A stretch of 42,780 nt of DNA from Deltaproteobacteria bacterium (GCA_019310535.1 JAFDED010000030.1:1-42780); one strand, 5' to 3'. Positions 26,382-34,898 are shown, numbered from the stretch's first letter. Made by a program: numbers and translations. Notes: generated by a model not told the origin, from the letters alone.

Positions 26382-26813
26382 ATGGAAGTCCGAAAAGCCA
26401 ACCTCGAAGATATTGCAGGCATCCTTCAATTACTTACAGAGAATAAGCTTCCCCTCCAGGGAGTGGCGGTGCATCTTCAAAATTTCCTGGTTTTAGCGAA
26501 AGACGGACAGATTATTGGCTGCGCGGGGCTGGAAATTTATGGAATGGTGGCCTTGTTGAGGTCCGTTGCCATCCGGAAAGATAGGCGCTGTCAAGGTTTG
26601 GGTCGAACTATAGTTGAAGAAATTTTCAACTTGGCAATACAAAGAAAGAGTAAAAAGCTTTATCTATTGACCGCCACTGCGCCTGAATTCTTTCAAAAAA
26701 TCGGCTTCAAATGGATTGACAGAGGCGCAGCCGACCCCCTGATTCAACAAACAGAAGAATTCAGGCAACTCTGTCCCCTTTCGGCCATTGTCATGGTCAA
26801 GGAATTAACATAA
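26382..26813 (+). CDS. GNAT acetyltransferase, ArsN2-like
   Basis: A 143-residue GNAT N-acetyltransferase. The acetyl-CoA pyrophosphate loop is RKDRRCQGLGRTIV (about 68-81), with LYLLTATAPEFFQKIGFKWI as the C-terminal substrate side. The pattern (ILQLLTENKLP start, FLVLAKDGQIIGCAGLEIYG, LRSVAIR, LCPLSAIVM end) resembles ArsN2-type proteins, some of which acetylate organoarsenicals, and the ArgA-like group. Start ATG 26382 follows GGGG weakly; TTG 26370 is less likely. It lies 54 bases after the TrmB gene and may be co-transcribed. A 23-base stretch of its 5' end (26413-26435) recurs exactly at 27109-27131. No arsenic genes are nearby, so function is open. Confidence 0.8.
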   Translation: MEVRKANLEDIAGILQLLTENKLPLQGVAVHLQNFLVLAKDGQIIGCAGLEIYGMVALLRSVAIRKDRRCQGLGRTIVEEIFNLAIQRKSKKLYLLTATAPEFFQKIGFKWIDRGAADPLIQQTEEFRQLCPLSAIVMVKELT

Positions 26814-26931
26814 ATCAGAAAATGTAAATCAAAAGATTTTTAGAATTTTCAACTTGGTTCAGAGAAATGTTTACTAATTACGCCATGGTAAAAAGCCTTT
26901 TTGAGTAGAAATATTGGGCCGAAAACCATGA

Positions 26932-26946
26932 TTCAACAATGTTGAA
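26932..26946. promoter_or_regulatory. 15-bp perfect palindrome, possible operator
   Basis: TTCAACAATGTTGAA is a 7-1-7 perfect dyad, 228 bases before the PLP enzyme gene. The half-site TTCAACA also occurs in the nitrilase upstream repeat near 23954. An operator for the TrmB-type regulator is possible but unproven. Confidence 0.35.
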
Positions 26947-26977
26947 AACTTATACATTACCATGATATCCGTGGGGT

Positions 26978-27003
26978 GGCCCGGACGACAAGTCGTCTGG
27001 GCC
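26978..27003. repeat. REP-like hairpin, copy 1
   Basis: GGCCCGGACGAC (26978-26989) pairs with 26992-27003 in a 12-bp stem (one G-U) around a 2-nt loop. The 16 bases at 26974-26989 are identical to 42310-42325 at the other end of the window. It lies in the 361-base gap 26814-27174, which holds no gene. Confidence 0.6.
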
Positions 27004-27108
27004 GCCCAATAACACTGTCTTTGATAGCCCGGTCAGGACCTGTGGTGTTCCCGGGCAATTACCTATTACCAATTGGTTGCTGATTTACCTTGATAATACG
27101 AATAGATT

Positions 27109-27131
27109 TTGCAGGCATCCTTCAATTACTT
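27109..27131 (+). repeat. 23-bp exact copy of the acetyltransferase 5' region
   Basis: These bases repeat 26413-26435 without mismatch, 696 bases downstream and 43 bases before the PLP enzyme start. Read in the same frame both copies encode AGILQLL, so this looks like a leftover of a partial gene duplication rather than a regulatory repeat. Confidence 0.6.
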
Positions 27132-27174
27132 CAAAGAATCCGGCAAACGAGCAACGCCATCCGAGGAGGCAAGC

Positions 27175-28370
27175 ATGAAAGTCAAAGGCTTCACCACACG
27201 TCAAGTGCGCGCCGGCGTGAAGCGCACACCGCTGGACTTTATACCCACCGTAACCCCTATCTACCCCACGACCACCTTCTACTACCACCCGGCTGACGAA
27301 TTATACCGGATATTTCGAGGCGAGCGCGAGGGATATTCGTACGGCCGGTACGGCACACCCACCCACACGTCACTGGAGTCGGCGGTGGCCGAATTGGAGG
27401 GGACGGAAACGGCCCTGGCCTGTGCTTCCGGGATGGCCGCCATTAATCTCGGACTTATGGCGGCCGGTGCCTGTGCAGAGAGAGGAATTGTGGCGGCCCG
27501 AGACGTTTATGGAGCAACCTATACGCTGGTAACAAATCTGCTGCCACGCCTGGGAGTGCCGACTACGACCGCGGATTTTTCGGACCTTGAGGGGTTGCGC
27601 CGCATCGTCGACAAAATGAGGCCTTCGGTGCTTATTTTTGAGACTATATCGAACCCTCTCATGAAGGTGGCCGATCTTCCTGCTGTGGTGGAAATCGCCC
27701 ACCAGGCAGAGGCCAGGGTAGTGGTAGACAGCACTTTTGCCACCCCCTACTTGATGCGCCCCACCGAACACGGCGCTGATTTTGTTGTCCACAGCACTAC
27801 AAATTCATAAGCGGACATGGGGACGTGGTGGGCGGCATTCTCGGCATGGGCGAAAAGGACCGCCAAACGGCTTTCGAGATCGCCATCCAATTGGGTGCCG
27901 TCCTCGGACCACAGGAGGCGTGGCTGACTCTCAGAGGTCTGAAGACCTTAAGCCTGCGGATGGAAAGGATTTGCCATACTGCATCAGATCTGGCCAGGCG
28001 ATTGGAAGCGCATCCTCTGGTGGAACGGGTGAACTATCCCGGCCTCCCCTCTCATCCTGACTATGCGGTAGCAGCCCGGCTCTTCGATCGCTGCTTATCT
28101 GGCGGCATGATATCCTTCGATATCAAGAAAGGGACGGCCCAGAAGGTCTTCCGATTTATGAATTCGCTTGAGTTGGTTCTCCCCGCAACAACCCTTGGGG
28201 ACATCTACACGTTACTACTCTACCCGGCCCAGTCATCTCATAAAAAGCTCACCTCCGAGCAGAGGGCAGGGATAGGCATCGGAGACGGCCTGATCCGTTT
28301 GTCAGTGGGAATCGAGGATGCCGACGACATCTGGGAGGATTTGGATAGAGCTTTGCGGAAAGCCTTTTAA
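27175..28370 (+). pseudogene. Cys/Met metabolism PLP-dependent lyase, frameshifted
   Basis: A fold-type I PLP enzyme of the cystathionine gamma-synthase/gamma-lyase/methionine gamma-lyase family (sulfur amino acid trans-sulfuration or breakdown). Visible: YSYGRYGTPTHTSLE, CASGMAAIN, FETISNPLMKVADL and VVVDSTFATPYLMRP before the break; ISGHGDVVGG and LSVGIEDADDIWEDLDRAL after it. At 27802 the expected AAA of PLP lysine 210 in HSTTKFISGHGD has lost one A, and the frame ends in TAA at 27808; the rest continues one frame back to 28370. Restoring one base gives 398 residues, the normal length. Start ATG 27175 follows GAGGAGG. It is a recent mutation or a sequencing error; the remainder is undamaged. 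Confidence 0.88.
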
Positions 28371-28595
28371 AGGATCGTTCATTGAGAGAGGTCCGTCAAG
28401 CGGCCTAGGAAAAACAAGCTATTATGAATCATCATTTAAAACCAATTGTGTTAAATAGTTATGCAATTAACCCGTGCAGCCACCTGACCATTTTCATGCT
28501 CTGCGGGTGCAGCCCCTGCATGACAATTAGGTGTTAATCGATCTGGAGACATTCTCCTGTGCGTCAGCCCAACTATCAGTAATCACACATTATTC

Positions 28596-28943
28596 CTAAT
28601 CTCGTATCATTACGAGCATCATTTTGAATTGTTTTGCGGCCCTTAAAGCATGAGGTTCATCTGCAGGCATGATAAGTATCTCGCCCGCGTTCACACGAAA
28701 TATTTCGCCGGAAATACTAACTTCCGCTTCGCCATCGAAGATATAAACCAGAGCATCAAAGGGCGAGGTGTGTTCACTCAGTCCCTGCCCCGCATCAAAA
28801 GCAAACAAGGTCATAGTTCCCGTTTTCTTGTCAATGATCGTTCTGCTTACGATGGAACCTTCCTGATAGTCCACTAAATCACTGGGTTTCACAATCTGCC
28901 CGATGAGGCTTCTTTCGCCTGGTTTATTATTCCCGTGTGTCAC
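28596..28943 (-). CDS. Single-domain cupin protein
   Basis: A 115-residue small beta-barrel of the cupin superfamily. Cupin motif 1 is G(X)5HTSPFDALVYIFDGEAEVSI (about 55-78), where the second metal histidine is not evident, and motif 2 is GEILIMPADEPHAL (about 88-101). The start is GTG 28943 after GGGGGAAAG. Such proteins often bind a metal or small ligand, and many sit beside redox or Fe-S regulators; here the neighbours are a ferredoxin and an Rrf2 regulator transcribed the same way. Function is unknown. Confidence 0.82.
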   Translation of the reverse strand: MTHGNNKPGERSLIGQIVKPSDLVDYQEGSIVSRTIIDKKTGTMTLFAFDAGQGLSEHTSPFDALVYIFDGEAEVSISGEIFRVNAGEILIMPADEPHALRAAKQFKMMLVMIRD

Positions 28944-29068
28944 GTTCTTTCCCCCCGTTTAGAGTTATACATTGATGTCATTTCGTATCGGTCATTGCAA
29001 TCATAGAGCGTTGTGCACGCTTTATCGGCCATATTCAATGATTCTGCTCATGAGTAAGAGGAAACCTG

Positions 29069-29836
29069 TCAAATGACGGCCACCTGCTCCATGATCTCGC
29101 CCCTTCGGCTGATCATCATCCGGTCCAGGTGCAGATCCCTCCCTGATTTCTCGAGAGCTTTCTTCGCGGCCAAAACAAAACCGCTGCAACACGGCACTTC
29201 CATGTGCACCACGGTGAGGGAACGCGGAGCGGCCGCCTCGAGGATTTCGGCCAGCCGATTGATGTGAGCATCGATATCATCAAGCTTTGGACAGCCCATG
29301 GCAACTGCCCGCCCGCTCAGGATCCTGCGGTGCAGATCCGGAAAGGCCGCGGCCGTGCAGTCCGCCATAAGCAGGAGATCGGAGCCTTTGAGGAAAGGCG
29401 CCATTGGATTCAGGAGCTGAAGCTTGATGGGCCAGTGGCCCAGCCGGGAGACAATCTCTCCGGTGGGAATATCGGCCCCAACAGGATCGGCGCTCTCAAG
29501 CACCATCGACTGCGACGAGGGGCAACCGCAAGGCAGCAATGCATCGCCGGCGCCGGTTCTCGCATGTTCTAACTTGTTGGCAGCGGCGGGCCGGTTCCGT
29601 ACCAGTTCCTCTACAGCAGCCTCGTCAAAATCATCCGCCTGTCTTTCGATTATCCTCAACGCCCCCTCCGGGCATTCTCCGATGCAGGCGCCAAGGCCGT
29701 CGCAATACACATCACCGGTCAGCCTGGCCTTTCCATCCACCATGGCCAGTGCTCCCTCTGCGCAGGCAAGAATACACTGCCCGCATCCCGTACATTTCTC
29801 CTCGTCGATTTCAATGATCTTCCTGCTGGTCAACAT
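29069..29836 (-). CDS. Di-[4Fe-4S] ferredoxin-domain protein
   Basis: A 255-residue iron-sulfur protein. Residues 7-65 hold a two-cluster ferredoxin: CTGCGQCILACAEGAL and, after a YCDGLGA stretch, CIGECPEGAL (one cysteine provided by YCDGLG). The remainder has more cysteines: LPCGCPSSQSM, LLMADCTAAAF, MGCPKLDD and VPCCSGFVLA, suggesting a third metal or redox site. Proteins of this layout occur in anaerobes, often near hybrid cluster proteins and nitrosative-stress regulators. Start ATG 29836 follows GGGGAGGAG and overlaps the end of the Rrf2 regulator gene by 7 bases, so the two form an operon. The electron partner is not known. Confidence 0.82.
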   Translation of the reverse strand: MLTSRKIIEIDEEKCTGCGQCILACAEGALAMVDGKARLTGDVYCDGLGACIGECPEGALRIIERQADDFDEAAVEELVRNRPAAANKLEHARTGAGDALLPCGCPSSQSMVLESADPVGADIPTGEIVSRLGHWPIKLQLLNPMAPFLKGSDLLLMADCTAAAFPDLHRRILSGRAVAMGCPKLDDIDAHINRLAEILEAAAPRSLTVVHMEVPCCSGFVLAAKKALEKSGRDLHLDRMMISRRGEIMEQVAVI

Positions 29837-30252
29837 TTCTCCTCCCCAATATATTGAGATAGCTTTGTTCCGGCCAGATACTCTCTGACCTGCCTGTGTA
29901 CCGTATCCAAAAGGCCGCCCAGAACGCATTTTTTACCCCCGCAAATGGGGGTTTTGAGAAGACAGTTGCTCGGCTCCAGGGGGCCGTCAATGGACTCATA
30001 AACGTCGAGGAGGGTGACCCTTTCGCCAGTTTTACTCAGCATGAAACCGCCCTTCGGCCCCCGTATTGACCGCACCAGCCCCTGTTTCGCGAGGCGCTGG
30101 AGCACTTTGGACAGGTGAGCCTCTGACACCTGCAGCATGGAGGCCATCTCACCGGTTGAAACAAGCCTGCAGGGGTTAGCCGCCAGGTGCACCACAGCGT
30201 GCAACGCCAGTGATGCGGCTTCCGAAATTTTCAACACTCCCGACATGTGCAA
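29830..30252 (-). CDS. Rrf2 family Fe-S regulator
   Basis: A 140-residue winged-helix repressor of the IscR/NsrR/RsrR family. The DNA-binding helix region reads VSEAHLSKVLQRLAKQGLV (42-60) with the wing SIRGPKGGFML. Three cysteines in NCLLKTPICGGKKC (about 95-108, C-X6-C-X4-C) could hold a [2Fe-2S] or [4Fe-4S] cluster that senses NO, oxygen or cluster status. The frame opens at ATG 30252; ATG 30246 is an alternative. The gene has a strong promoter and an AT-rich repeat over its start region that may be its own operator. It is co-transcribed with the ferredoxin gene, its most likely target. Confidence 0.9.
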   Translation of the reverse strand: MHMSGVLKISEAASLALHAVVHLAANPCRLVSTGEMASMLQVSEAHLSKVLQRLAKQGLVRSIRGPKGGFMLSKTGERVTLLDVYESIDGPLEPSNCLLKTPICGGKKCVLGGLLDTVHRQVREYLAGTKLSQYIGEEKC

Positions 30253-30282
30253 AAAAATCTCATTAATTAGTAATTAGGTACC

Positions 30283-30312
30283 ATTTTACCAAATAAATTA
30301 AAAGTTTGTCAA
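30283..30312 (-). promoter_or_regulatory. Promoter of the rrf2-ferredoxin operon
   Basis: On the minus strand: TTGACA (30312-30307), 18-base spacer, TAAAAT (30288-30283). A 15-base element AATTAGTAATTAGGT (30265-30279, plus strand) lies between the -10 box and the start codon and recurs with one mismatch before the perR-like gene. Confidence 0.65.
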
Positions 30313-30412
30313 CCCAAAAATTGGGAGTCAGCCATTTTATTTTCATCGGCCTGGTTCAGCGGTATTTGGGAAAATAAAGAGAAGTGATCCCGGGAAAAAT
30401 GCCAAAATTGTT

Positions 30413-31246
30413 TCAGGCAATCACCGCAGCTTCCGGAACAGCGCATTTCTTCAGGAATGCATTCAGATCCAATTTTTTACGAATCCCCAATCTGGTCAGT
30501 ACAAAGTCATAGCGCACCGGATCGTCGGGAGAAATTGCCCTGAAGGCAGTGGTGATGTCGACGGCCGTGCGCATGTCCGCTTGTCTTCGATTGGTCAGCC
30601 CCAGCATGAAGCAAATCCTGTGCATGTGGGTGTCGAGCGGAACAATCAGCTTGGATGCCGGCACATCGGCCCACCCCCCCGGGTCAACCTCGTCACACCG
30701 CACCATCCAGCGCAAAAAAAGATGCAGCCGCTTGCAGGCGCTGCCCTTCATGGGCGAAGGGAGGAAAAAGTTGCACCATCCGTCTTCCGGGGCGTTCAAC
30801 TCCCGGACAAAGGTTGAAAGCGCCGGAATGACTGTACCGTCTCCCTCCTTTAGCCCCGCTCTGAAGCAAGCATACAGGGAGCCATATCGCTCGATAACAT
30901 TCTTGATGCCCAACAGCATTGAGGAAAGCTCCTTGCCGGAAGTGAACCGATGCTTGAAGTCATGAAACATGCACCGGAGCGAACGAGGGGAAGCCTCCTT
31001 CAGGAACACCGATGGTGAAGGCATTTGTTCAAGAACACACGAAACGCTCCTTTGTATCTGAACGACCCTCCCGTAGGCCAGCGACGAGGCGATAAGCGCC
31101 GCTATCTCACGGTCACAAAGGTCATCGTAGCCATATAGGAACTGTAATGGGTCCGGAGGTACGAACTCACGTCGGTTGTATTCCGCGTACAGTTCTTCAA
31201 GGACGTCTTTGAAAAACTTGCGGGATATGTTACCTGTGAAACTCAT
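30413..31246 (-). CDS. TIGR02757/DUF2400 family protein
   Basis: A 277-residue all-helical cytoplasmic protein. It shows the family pattern: FVPPDPLQFLYGYDD, REIAALIASSLAYGRV, the central CNFFLPSPMKGSACKRLHLF and LRWMVRCDEVDPGGW, then IVPLDTHMHRICFMLGLT. The C-terminal part resembles helix-hairpin-helix DNA glycosylases, and the conserved PLDTH aspartate is where their catalytic Asp would be, but no activity has been shown for this family as far as I know. Start ATG 31246 has only a weak AAGCGG site. It lies between the Rrf2 operon and the oxygen-defence operon with no sign of linkage. Confidence 0.85.
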   Translation of the reverse strand: MSFTGNISRKFFKDVLEELYAEYNRREFVPPDPLQFLYGYDDLCDREIAALIASSLAYGRVVQIQRSVSCVLEQMPSPSVFLKEASPRSLRCMFHDFKHRFTSGKELSSMLLGIKNVIERYGSLYACFRAGLKEGDGTVIPALSTFVRELNAPEDGWCNFFLPSPMKGSACKRLHLFLRWMVRCDEVDPGGWADVPASKLIVPLDTHMHRICFMLGLTNRRQADMRTAVDITTAFRAISPDDPVRYDFVLTRLGIRKKLDLNAFLKKCAVPEAAVIA

Positions 31247-31476
31247 CCGCTTTTAGAATTATCTACTTTGAATAAACCGGGATTGTATAAATTGCCCTGT
31301 GCTTGCATAGTTTATACCCCCAAAAATGGGCACTAAAGTAAAGGGGAAAACAGCGGAAAAAAGCTGCCGTACGGACCTGCTGTAGTGAAAGCATTAATTA
31401 CATCCCGGAGCGTCGTCCCTCTTTTCTTTTCGACCGCCGGAACTGATCCGCGGCACTGGTTGATGGGCAGGACTTT

Positions 31477-32271
31477 TTACCTATTCGTTATCGCCTCCCC
31501 GGGCACTTTTTTTTCAAGGGCCGCCAGCGCCTGCTGCGCCAGGTCGCCCACACTGAGGACCACCAGCTTGCGATCCATATAAAGCAGGACCTCAGATCTA
31601 TCGTGTAACAGCCCTTCCAGCTCCGAACCGACTTCCTCAGCTCCGAGGAACCCCGCAGCCCACGCGGCCAGACCCCTGACCCCGGCATCCCGGGACCGCA
31701 GATACCGGTCTATATGATCCGCCGCATCTTTCACCAGGCACGGCCTCACCTGGGCAAGTCTTCCAAGACCCCATGCCACACCGCGCTGCAATAATTCATA
31801 CTCCAGAAAATTTCCGTCCTGCCTGATATAAGATACCAGTAAATGGGCATATTCTTTTGCCAGCCCTTCATGATGGGCCATGATTTCACCCATGGCCTCC
31901 GGTGCGCCCCAACCGATGCCGCCGGACTCATCGTTCAAGCTCCACATCAACCGGCGCATCACCACCCGGGCCGATTCCATATCCCTTTCGGCAAGTTGTG
32001 CCACCACCAAACCCATTGCGGTGATCGAGCGCCATCTTGTCGTCTGATCATTGTAACAGAGGAAAGAAAAAAGGGATCTGATTACCCGTCGCGCAGGTAA
32101 CCGGGACAATTCGTTCAGGGTGTTGTTAAAGTCAGTTAATTTTAGAAGGCAGAAAACTCTGCTGCTAAGGTTTCGCCCCATCCAAATTTCGGTATTCACT
32201 CTACTGTATTTCCTTACATGAACATATTTTGATGAAAAAGAATGTAGAGAGCGCTTGGAAGTCAACCTCAC
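31477..32271 (-). CDS. HEAT-repeat protein, DVU0298-like
   Basis: Up to 264 residues, built of HEAT-like helical repeats typical of DVU0298-type proteins of sulfate reducers: RWRSITAMGLVVAQLAERD, then WSLNDESGGIGWGAPEAMGE, ELLQRGVAWGLGRLAQVRP, and AGVRGLAAWAAGFLGAEEV. Such repeats bind proteins or RNA; the role is unknown. Start: GTG 32271 overlaps the flavodiiron stop (TGA 32270), implying coupled translation, but the first 30 residues are basic and unconserved and ATG 32181 is a sound alternative. It is the last gene of the desulfoferrodoxin-to-flavodiiron operon. Confidence 0.75.
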   Translation of the reverse strand: MRLTSKRSLHSFSSKYVHVRKYSRVNTEIWMGRNLSSRVFCLLKLTDFNNTLNELSRLPARRVIRSLFSFLCYNDQTTRWRSITAMGLVVAQLAERDMESARVVMRRLMWSLNDESGGIGWGAPEAMGEIMAHHEGLAKEYAHLLVSYIRQDGNFLEYELLQRGVAWGLGRLAQVRPCLVKDAADHIDRYLRSRDAGVRGLAAWAAGFLGAEEVGSELEGLLHDRSEVLLYMDRKLVVLSVGDLAQQALAALEKKVPGEAITNR

Positions 32272-33482
32272 CGGTCATTATCGCACACCTCGTTCAGTCT
32301 CTTTGCCACAAGAGACCCCAGGGAGTGACATTGCGAAAGTGCATCATGGTCGGGAACATACTTGACGCTGATACCTTCTCCAATCAATTCCACCTTCATC
32401 TCCTTGAGGACATCGTTCACCTGCCTGATGCCCTCGCCGCTCCATCCGTAGGAGCCAAAGGCTGTTCCAATGAGGTCCCGCGGCTTTAAGCCTTTCAGGT
32501 AAATCAATGCATCAGCCACGGTAGGAAACATATTATTATTGAGGGTGGGAGAGCCCACAAGGAGAGCGCCGGCATCGAGCATCTCGGTGGCTACATCGCT
32601 GCGATGGCAGACATCCAGCGGCATCACTTTAACGGTGATCCCCCCGTCAATGAGTCCCTCGCCTATACTTCTGGCCATTTTAGCGGTGCTTTGCCACATG
32701 GTATCATACGCGATCACAGCCTTTTTTGTGGGTTTGCGCTTCGCCCATTTTGAATACAGCTCCAGTATCCTTGTGACATCTTTCCGCCATATTGGGCCAT
32801 GGTCGGGGGCAATGATCCCTATGGAAATGCCGAGCTTTCCCACCCTTTCAAGAAGTTTCGAGACAAATAGTGAAAAGGGCATCAGGATGTTTGCAAAGTA
32901 CTTTGACGCCTCGTATTCCAAAATGTCGTCGTCAATTTCATCGGCGAATCTCTCGCTGGACGCAAGGTGCATGCCGAATGCATCCTGGGAAAAAAGCACG
33001 CCTTCTTCGGCAAGGTAGGTGAACATGCTTTCCGGCCAGTGGAGCATGCGGGTTTCCACGAATGACAGGTCCATGTTCCCCAGGCTGACGGTCTCTCCAT
33101 ACTCCACGGCTACGATTTTGTGATCCAGATGGAAGTGCTCGGAAAGGGTTTTTACCCCCATGGCTGAGGAGAACACCTTTTCGGGCTTCACCGCTTCTAT
33201 CACATCGGGCAGACATCCTGTGTGGTCCATCTCCGTGTGATTCGAAATGATGTAGCGGATGTCTCCGGGGTCTATGATAGAAGCGATACGGGATAGCATC
33301 TCCTCTTTATAAGGGGCCTTGACTGTGTCGATCAGGGCGATCTTGTCCGCCATAACAATGTAGGCGTTATACGATGTGCCCCGGCTGGTCAAATAACCGT
33401 GGAAATTGCGAATTGACCAATCAACGGCGCCGACCCAATAGACATGGTCGCTGACTTTTATCGCTTTCATGAATTCTTTCAT
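32268..33482 (-). CDS. Flavodiiron protein (FprA/ROO type)
   Basis: A 404-residue cytoplasmic enzyme that reduces O2 to water or NO to N2O with electrons from rubredoxin. The metallo-beta-lactamase domain (1-255) has the diiron ligands in HTEMDHTGC (about 82-90), the DAFGMH region and a distal histidine in APDHGPIW (about 228). The flavodoxin domain (260-400) binds FMN with YDTMWQSTAKMARSI and the SPTLNNNMFPT and SYGWSGEG loops. There is no fused rubredoxin, so electrons come from a separate protein. Start ATG 33482 is 10 bases after the rubrerythrin-like gene. In this operon it would remove oxygen that reaches the cytoplasm. Confidence 0.95.
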   Translation of the reverse strand: MKEFMKAIKVSDHVYWVGAVDWSIRNFHGYLTSRGTSYNAYIVMADKIALIDTVKAPYKEEMLSRIASIIDPGDIRYIISNHTEMDHTGCLPDVIEAVKPEKVFSSAMGVKTLSEHFHLDHKIVAVEYGETVSLGNMDLSFVETRMLHWPESMFTYLAEEGVLFSQDAFGMHLASSERFADEIDDDILEYEASKYFANILMPFSLFVSKLLERVGKLGISIGIIAPDHGPIWRKDVTRILELYSKWAKRKPTKKAVIAYDTMWQSTAKMARSIGEGLIDGGITVKVMPLDVCHRSDVATEMLDAGALLVGSPTLNNNMFPTVADALIYLKGLKPRDLIGTAFGSYGWSGEGIRQVNDVLKEMKVELIGEGISVKYVPDHDALSQCHSLGSLVAKRLNEVCDNDR

Positions 33483-33492
33483 GATGGAACCC

Positions 33493-33993
33493 TTACTCCT
33501 CCTGCTGCAAAGAAATCAATTCATCTCTCAGGACGGTAACATGCCTCATCTCTTCCTTGATAATGGCATCGATTCTGGCCTTGCCAAGCCTCTCGGGAAC
33601 CACTTCCTTCATTCCCAGATAGAAAGCTATTGAGTCTCTCTCCAGCCCTATGGCCGTCCTGAGAATATCTTCCAGCGTTTCGCTGCCTGTAAGCTTTTCA
33701 GACGGATCCGACGTTACATCAAAGACATTGCTGTCCGCCAATGCCCGAAGGAACAAAATCGACTCGTTGTCTGGACCAAATACTGTTGATTCCCGTTCTT
33801 GATCGAATAGATCTGCCCTCATGGAAGCAAAAATCTTTTCGTGCTCATCTTCCATGCCGGCGAGATCGAGCAAGAGCTTGCGGGTTCTGGAATCCGTGGC
33901 CCCTTTCGCCGCTCGGCGGTAAAACCCGGCTCCATTCCTCTCGATCTGTCCTGCCACTTCGAAAATCTCATCGGCATTGAAGTCGAAGCCCAT
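33493..33993 (-). CDS. Rubrerythrin-like ferritin-fold protein
   Basis: A 166-residue four-helix ferritin-like protein without a rubredoxin domain. The diiron carboxylates are laid out as in erythrin proteins: QIERNGAGFYRRAA (about 16-29), MEDEHEKIF (about 47-55), GLERDSIAFYLGM (about 117) and KEEMRHVTVLRDE (about 145). It probably reduces hydrogen peroxide or stores a diiron site. The start is ATG 33993 after AAGGAGGACG. It is in the middle of the dfx-ftn-rbr-fprA operon with gaps of 24 and 10 bases to its neighbours. Confidence 0.9.
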   Translation of the reverse strand: MGFDFNADEIFEVAGQIERNGAGFYRRAAKGATDSRTRKLLLDLAGMEDEHEKIFASMRADLFDQERESTVFGPDNESILFLRALADSNVFDVTSDPSEKLTGSETLEDILRTAIGLERDSIAFYLGMKEVVPERLGKARIDAIIKEEMRHVTVLRDELISLQQEE

Positions 33994-34017
33994 CTGACGT
34001 CCTCCTTACGGTATCTG

Positions 34018-34518
34018 TCACGGAGTGGTGGGTACGCGCTGGCTCAGTTCGCGATCAATCATAAACAGGCCATTGCCGGCATCGCCGATGAGTTTGAGCT
34101 TTTGAACCACCTCGTCGGCGGACGCCTCTTCTTCTACCTGTTCGCTCACGAACCACTGGAGAAATATGTTGGTCGGATGGTCGTGTTCGGCACCGGCGAG
34201 TTCAACCAGCTCATGAATAAGGCCGGTGACTTTCTGCTCATGTCGGTATGCGTCCTCGAAGGCCGCCAACGGCGAGGCCCACTCAGATGGTGGTTCCTCC
34301 ACCGAAAGAAGAGCCACCCGTCCGCCGCGCTCGGTGATGTATTCGTAAAACTTCATCGCGTGAGCCAGCTCTTCATGCGCCTGCACACGCATCCAGTTTG
34401 CGAAACCCTTGAGGTTGATAGAGGTAAAGCAGGCTGACATTGAAAGATAGAGATAAGAAGAGTAAAGCTCAGCGTTGAGCTGCTTGTTTAAGGCATCTTG
34501 CATCTTTTCGCTTATCAT
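34018..34518 (-). CDS. Ferritin
   Basis: A 166-residue non-haem bacterial ferritin of the FtnA type, storing iron as a mineral in a 24-mer cage and consuming peroxide or O2. The ferroxidase-centre motifs are [13 protein letters not shown] (E17 region), [18 protein letters not shown] (E-x-x-H) and [15 protein letters not shown] (E near 130). Start ATG 34518 follows GGAGGGGG; the longer frame from 34536 only adds the ribosome site. It begins 5 bases after the desulfoferrodoxin stop. Confidence 0.94.
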   Translation of the reverse strand: MISEKMQDALNKQLNAELYSSYLYLSMSACFTSINLKGFANWMRVQAHEELAHAMKFYEYITERGGRVALLSVEEPPSEWASPLAAFEDAYRHEQKVTGLIHELVELAGAEHDHPTNIFLQWFVSEQVEEEASADEVVQKLKLIGDAGNGLFMIDRELSQRVPTTP

Positions 34519-34523
34519 GGTGA

Positions 34524-34898
34524 TTACCCCCTCCAAAGGCCGTGCAGGTTGCAGTACTCACGGGCCGTGATCTGGGTCCCATCGATCTGGAACTCGGCCT
34601 CGGGTGCGTCCCCGGGATTCAGAAATTTCCGGTATGCTTTCCCATCGGCTATCACCTCGATCCACTCTATGTAATGCTTCTCCTCCATGGGATGGGCGAC
34701 GCTTCCCACCTTCACCTTCACGCCGCCGGCGATCTTCTCCACCACGGGAACATGCTTTTCCCGGGCGGCATCCACGACGTTCTCTGAATAAAGCTTCATC
34801 GGCTGGCCGCAGCATACAAGCTGACCAACGCCCTCATGAAGCACCTCCGCTATATTCCCGCATATTTCACATTTGTAAATTTCCAACCTCTTTGACAT
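34524..34898 (-). CDS. dfx: Desulfoferrodoxin (superoxide reductase)
   Basis: A 124-residue enzyme reducing superoxide to peroxide without making O2, typical of anaerobes. Two iron sites are visible: centre I, rubredoxin-like, with CEICGN and VCCGQPM (residues 10-34), and the catalytic centre II with His ligands in [19 protein letters not shown] and the C-terminal CNLHGLW. The lysine of EKHVP near the active site is present. The start is ATG 34898 after AAAGGAGGAT. First gene of a tight operon (dfx, ftn, rbr-like, fprA, HEAT protein), 216 bases after the upstream four-helix gene. Confidence 0.97.
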   Translation of the reverse strand: MSKRLEIYKCEICGNIAEVLHEGVGQLVCCGQPMKLYSENVVDAAREKHVPVVEKIAGGVKVKVGSVAHPMEEKHYIEWIEVIADGKAYRKFLNPGDAPEAEFQIDGTQITAREYCNLHGLWRG

